A stretch of DNA of 64,000 bases from the NCBI GenBank assembly GCA_024516035.1, contig CM044957.1:5243017-5307016 (forward strand). Direction: 5' to 3'. Below the pieces are notes generated by a model. The model was not told the DNA's origin. It did no database searches and saw only the letters and a list, made by a program, of their open reading frames with translations. A program made the position numbers and the translations under genes. Below are positions 63,554 to 64,000 of this stretch, piece by piece; positions within the stretch are counted from its first letter, which is position 1, and every line of letters starts with the position of its first letter. This DNA is from Bactericera cockerelli. Lineage: Eukaryota; Arthropoda; Insecta; Hemiptera; Triozidae.

Positions 63554-63576
63554 GTCAGTTCACCCTTTAATTTATA

Positions 63577-63650
63577 ATACTCTTTAGTGGAAGGTAACCA
63601 CCAGCGAGGTTAATGCTCAAAGCATTTTCTACCACGTAACCCTCGATCTC
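63577..63650 (-). repeat. SINE family C tail fragment
   Basis: ACTCTTTAGTGGAAGGTAAC through TTCTACCACGTAACCCTC. Confidence 0.7.
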
Positions 63651-63740
63651 TTTCTATCTTTTTCAACTGCATGATCTTGGTGGGGAGATATAAATCGAGC
63701 TTTCAAAACTTTATTATTGAAAGTAATGTTTTATTATTTT

Positions 63741-64000
63741 TATCGTTGTTGTTGTTGTTGTAGCCACTTGGCTACAGCTCGAGGGTGAGTGATGGTCTCC
63801 AGCCAACTTTATTTCAAAGTTGGCTCGTCCTGAACCACGTATTTCTATGTGCGATCAACCATCATGAGGACTTGGACTTTTCTTTATAAGCCATTAAACC
63901 CTTAGGAAACTGCAAGCTACCTGACTTCTAAGGGTTGGCTAGTCTGTTCTCTGTTTATAGTCCTCTAGCGGGACACTGGTCTTCTCCCTGTTTAACGTCC
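63741..64000 (+). repeat. Repeat family F copy, runs off the window
   Basis: CGTTGTTGTTGTTGTTGTAG through CCTGTTTAACGTCC. Confidence 0.78.

Overview
The window is nuclear DNA of an invertebrate animal, most likely an arthropod. The evidence is a spliced gene of at least 34 coding exons with GT-AG introns, two mariner transposons, a Ty3/gypsy retrotransposon, a non-LTR retrotransposon and many SINE-like repeats. No bacterial-type genes are present, and I cannot name the species from sequence alone.

Layout. 1-9235 is intergenic. It holds a non-LTR retrotransposon on the minus strand (937-4717) flanked by an unusually long 163-bp direct repeat, a decayed fragment of a retroelement-associated protein (4905-5276), a degraded hAT-like element (5486-6635) and SINE copies. 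From 9537 to the right end runs one plus-strand gene. I identify it as GBF1 (gartenzwerg in flies), the large Golgi Arf guanine-nucleotide exchange factor. All 34 coding exons found join in one reading frame (6131 nt, about 2043 codons) and cover DCB, HUS, Sec7 (with the FRLPGE glutamic-finger motif) and the HDS regions. The low-complexity C-terminal tail has begun, but the stop codon lies beyond the window.

Introns carry the rest. Intron 1 holds a Ty3/gypsy element with LTRs that read as identical and a CATAT target duplication. Intron 3 holds a mariner with one frameshift and one stop. Intron 27 holds a 5S-rRNA-headed SINE with a target duplication, a large foldback element, an internally deleted mariner nested in another repeat, and an antisense solo LTR of the same gypsy family about 30 bp before exon 28. 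At least eleven interspersed repeat families (A-K here) recur across the introns.

The most unusual property is that many GBF1 splice junctions are themselves the unit of a tandem array. The arrays contain the end of an exon, its splice site and some adjoining intron, repeated from once to about sixty times on the intron side. This occurs at the acceptors of exons 11, 15, 21 and 29 and the donors of exons 13, 15, 17, 18, 24, 27 and 28, with a further array abutting the exon 18 acceptor. In three cases (exons 15, 24 and 27) the duplicated sites are phase-compatible and free of stop codons, so use of a different copy would change protein length by whole repeats. I know of no established system of this kind. 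Ordinary tandem-duplication drift or an assembly problem are the main alternatives.
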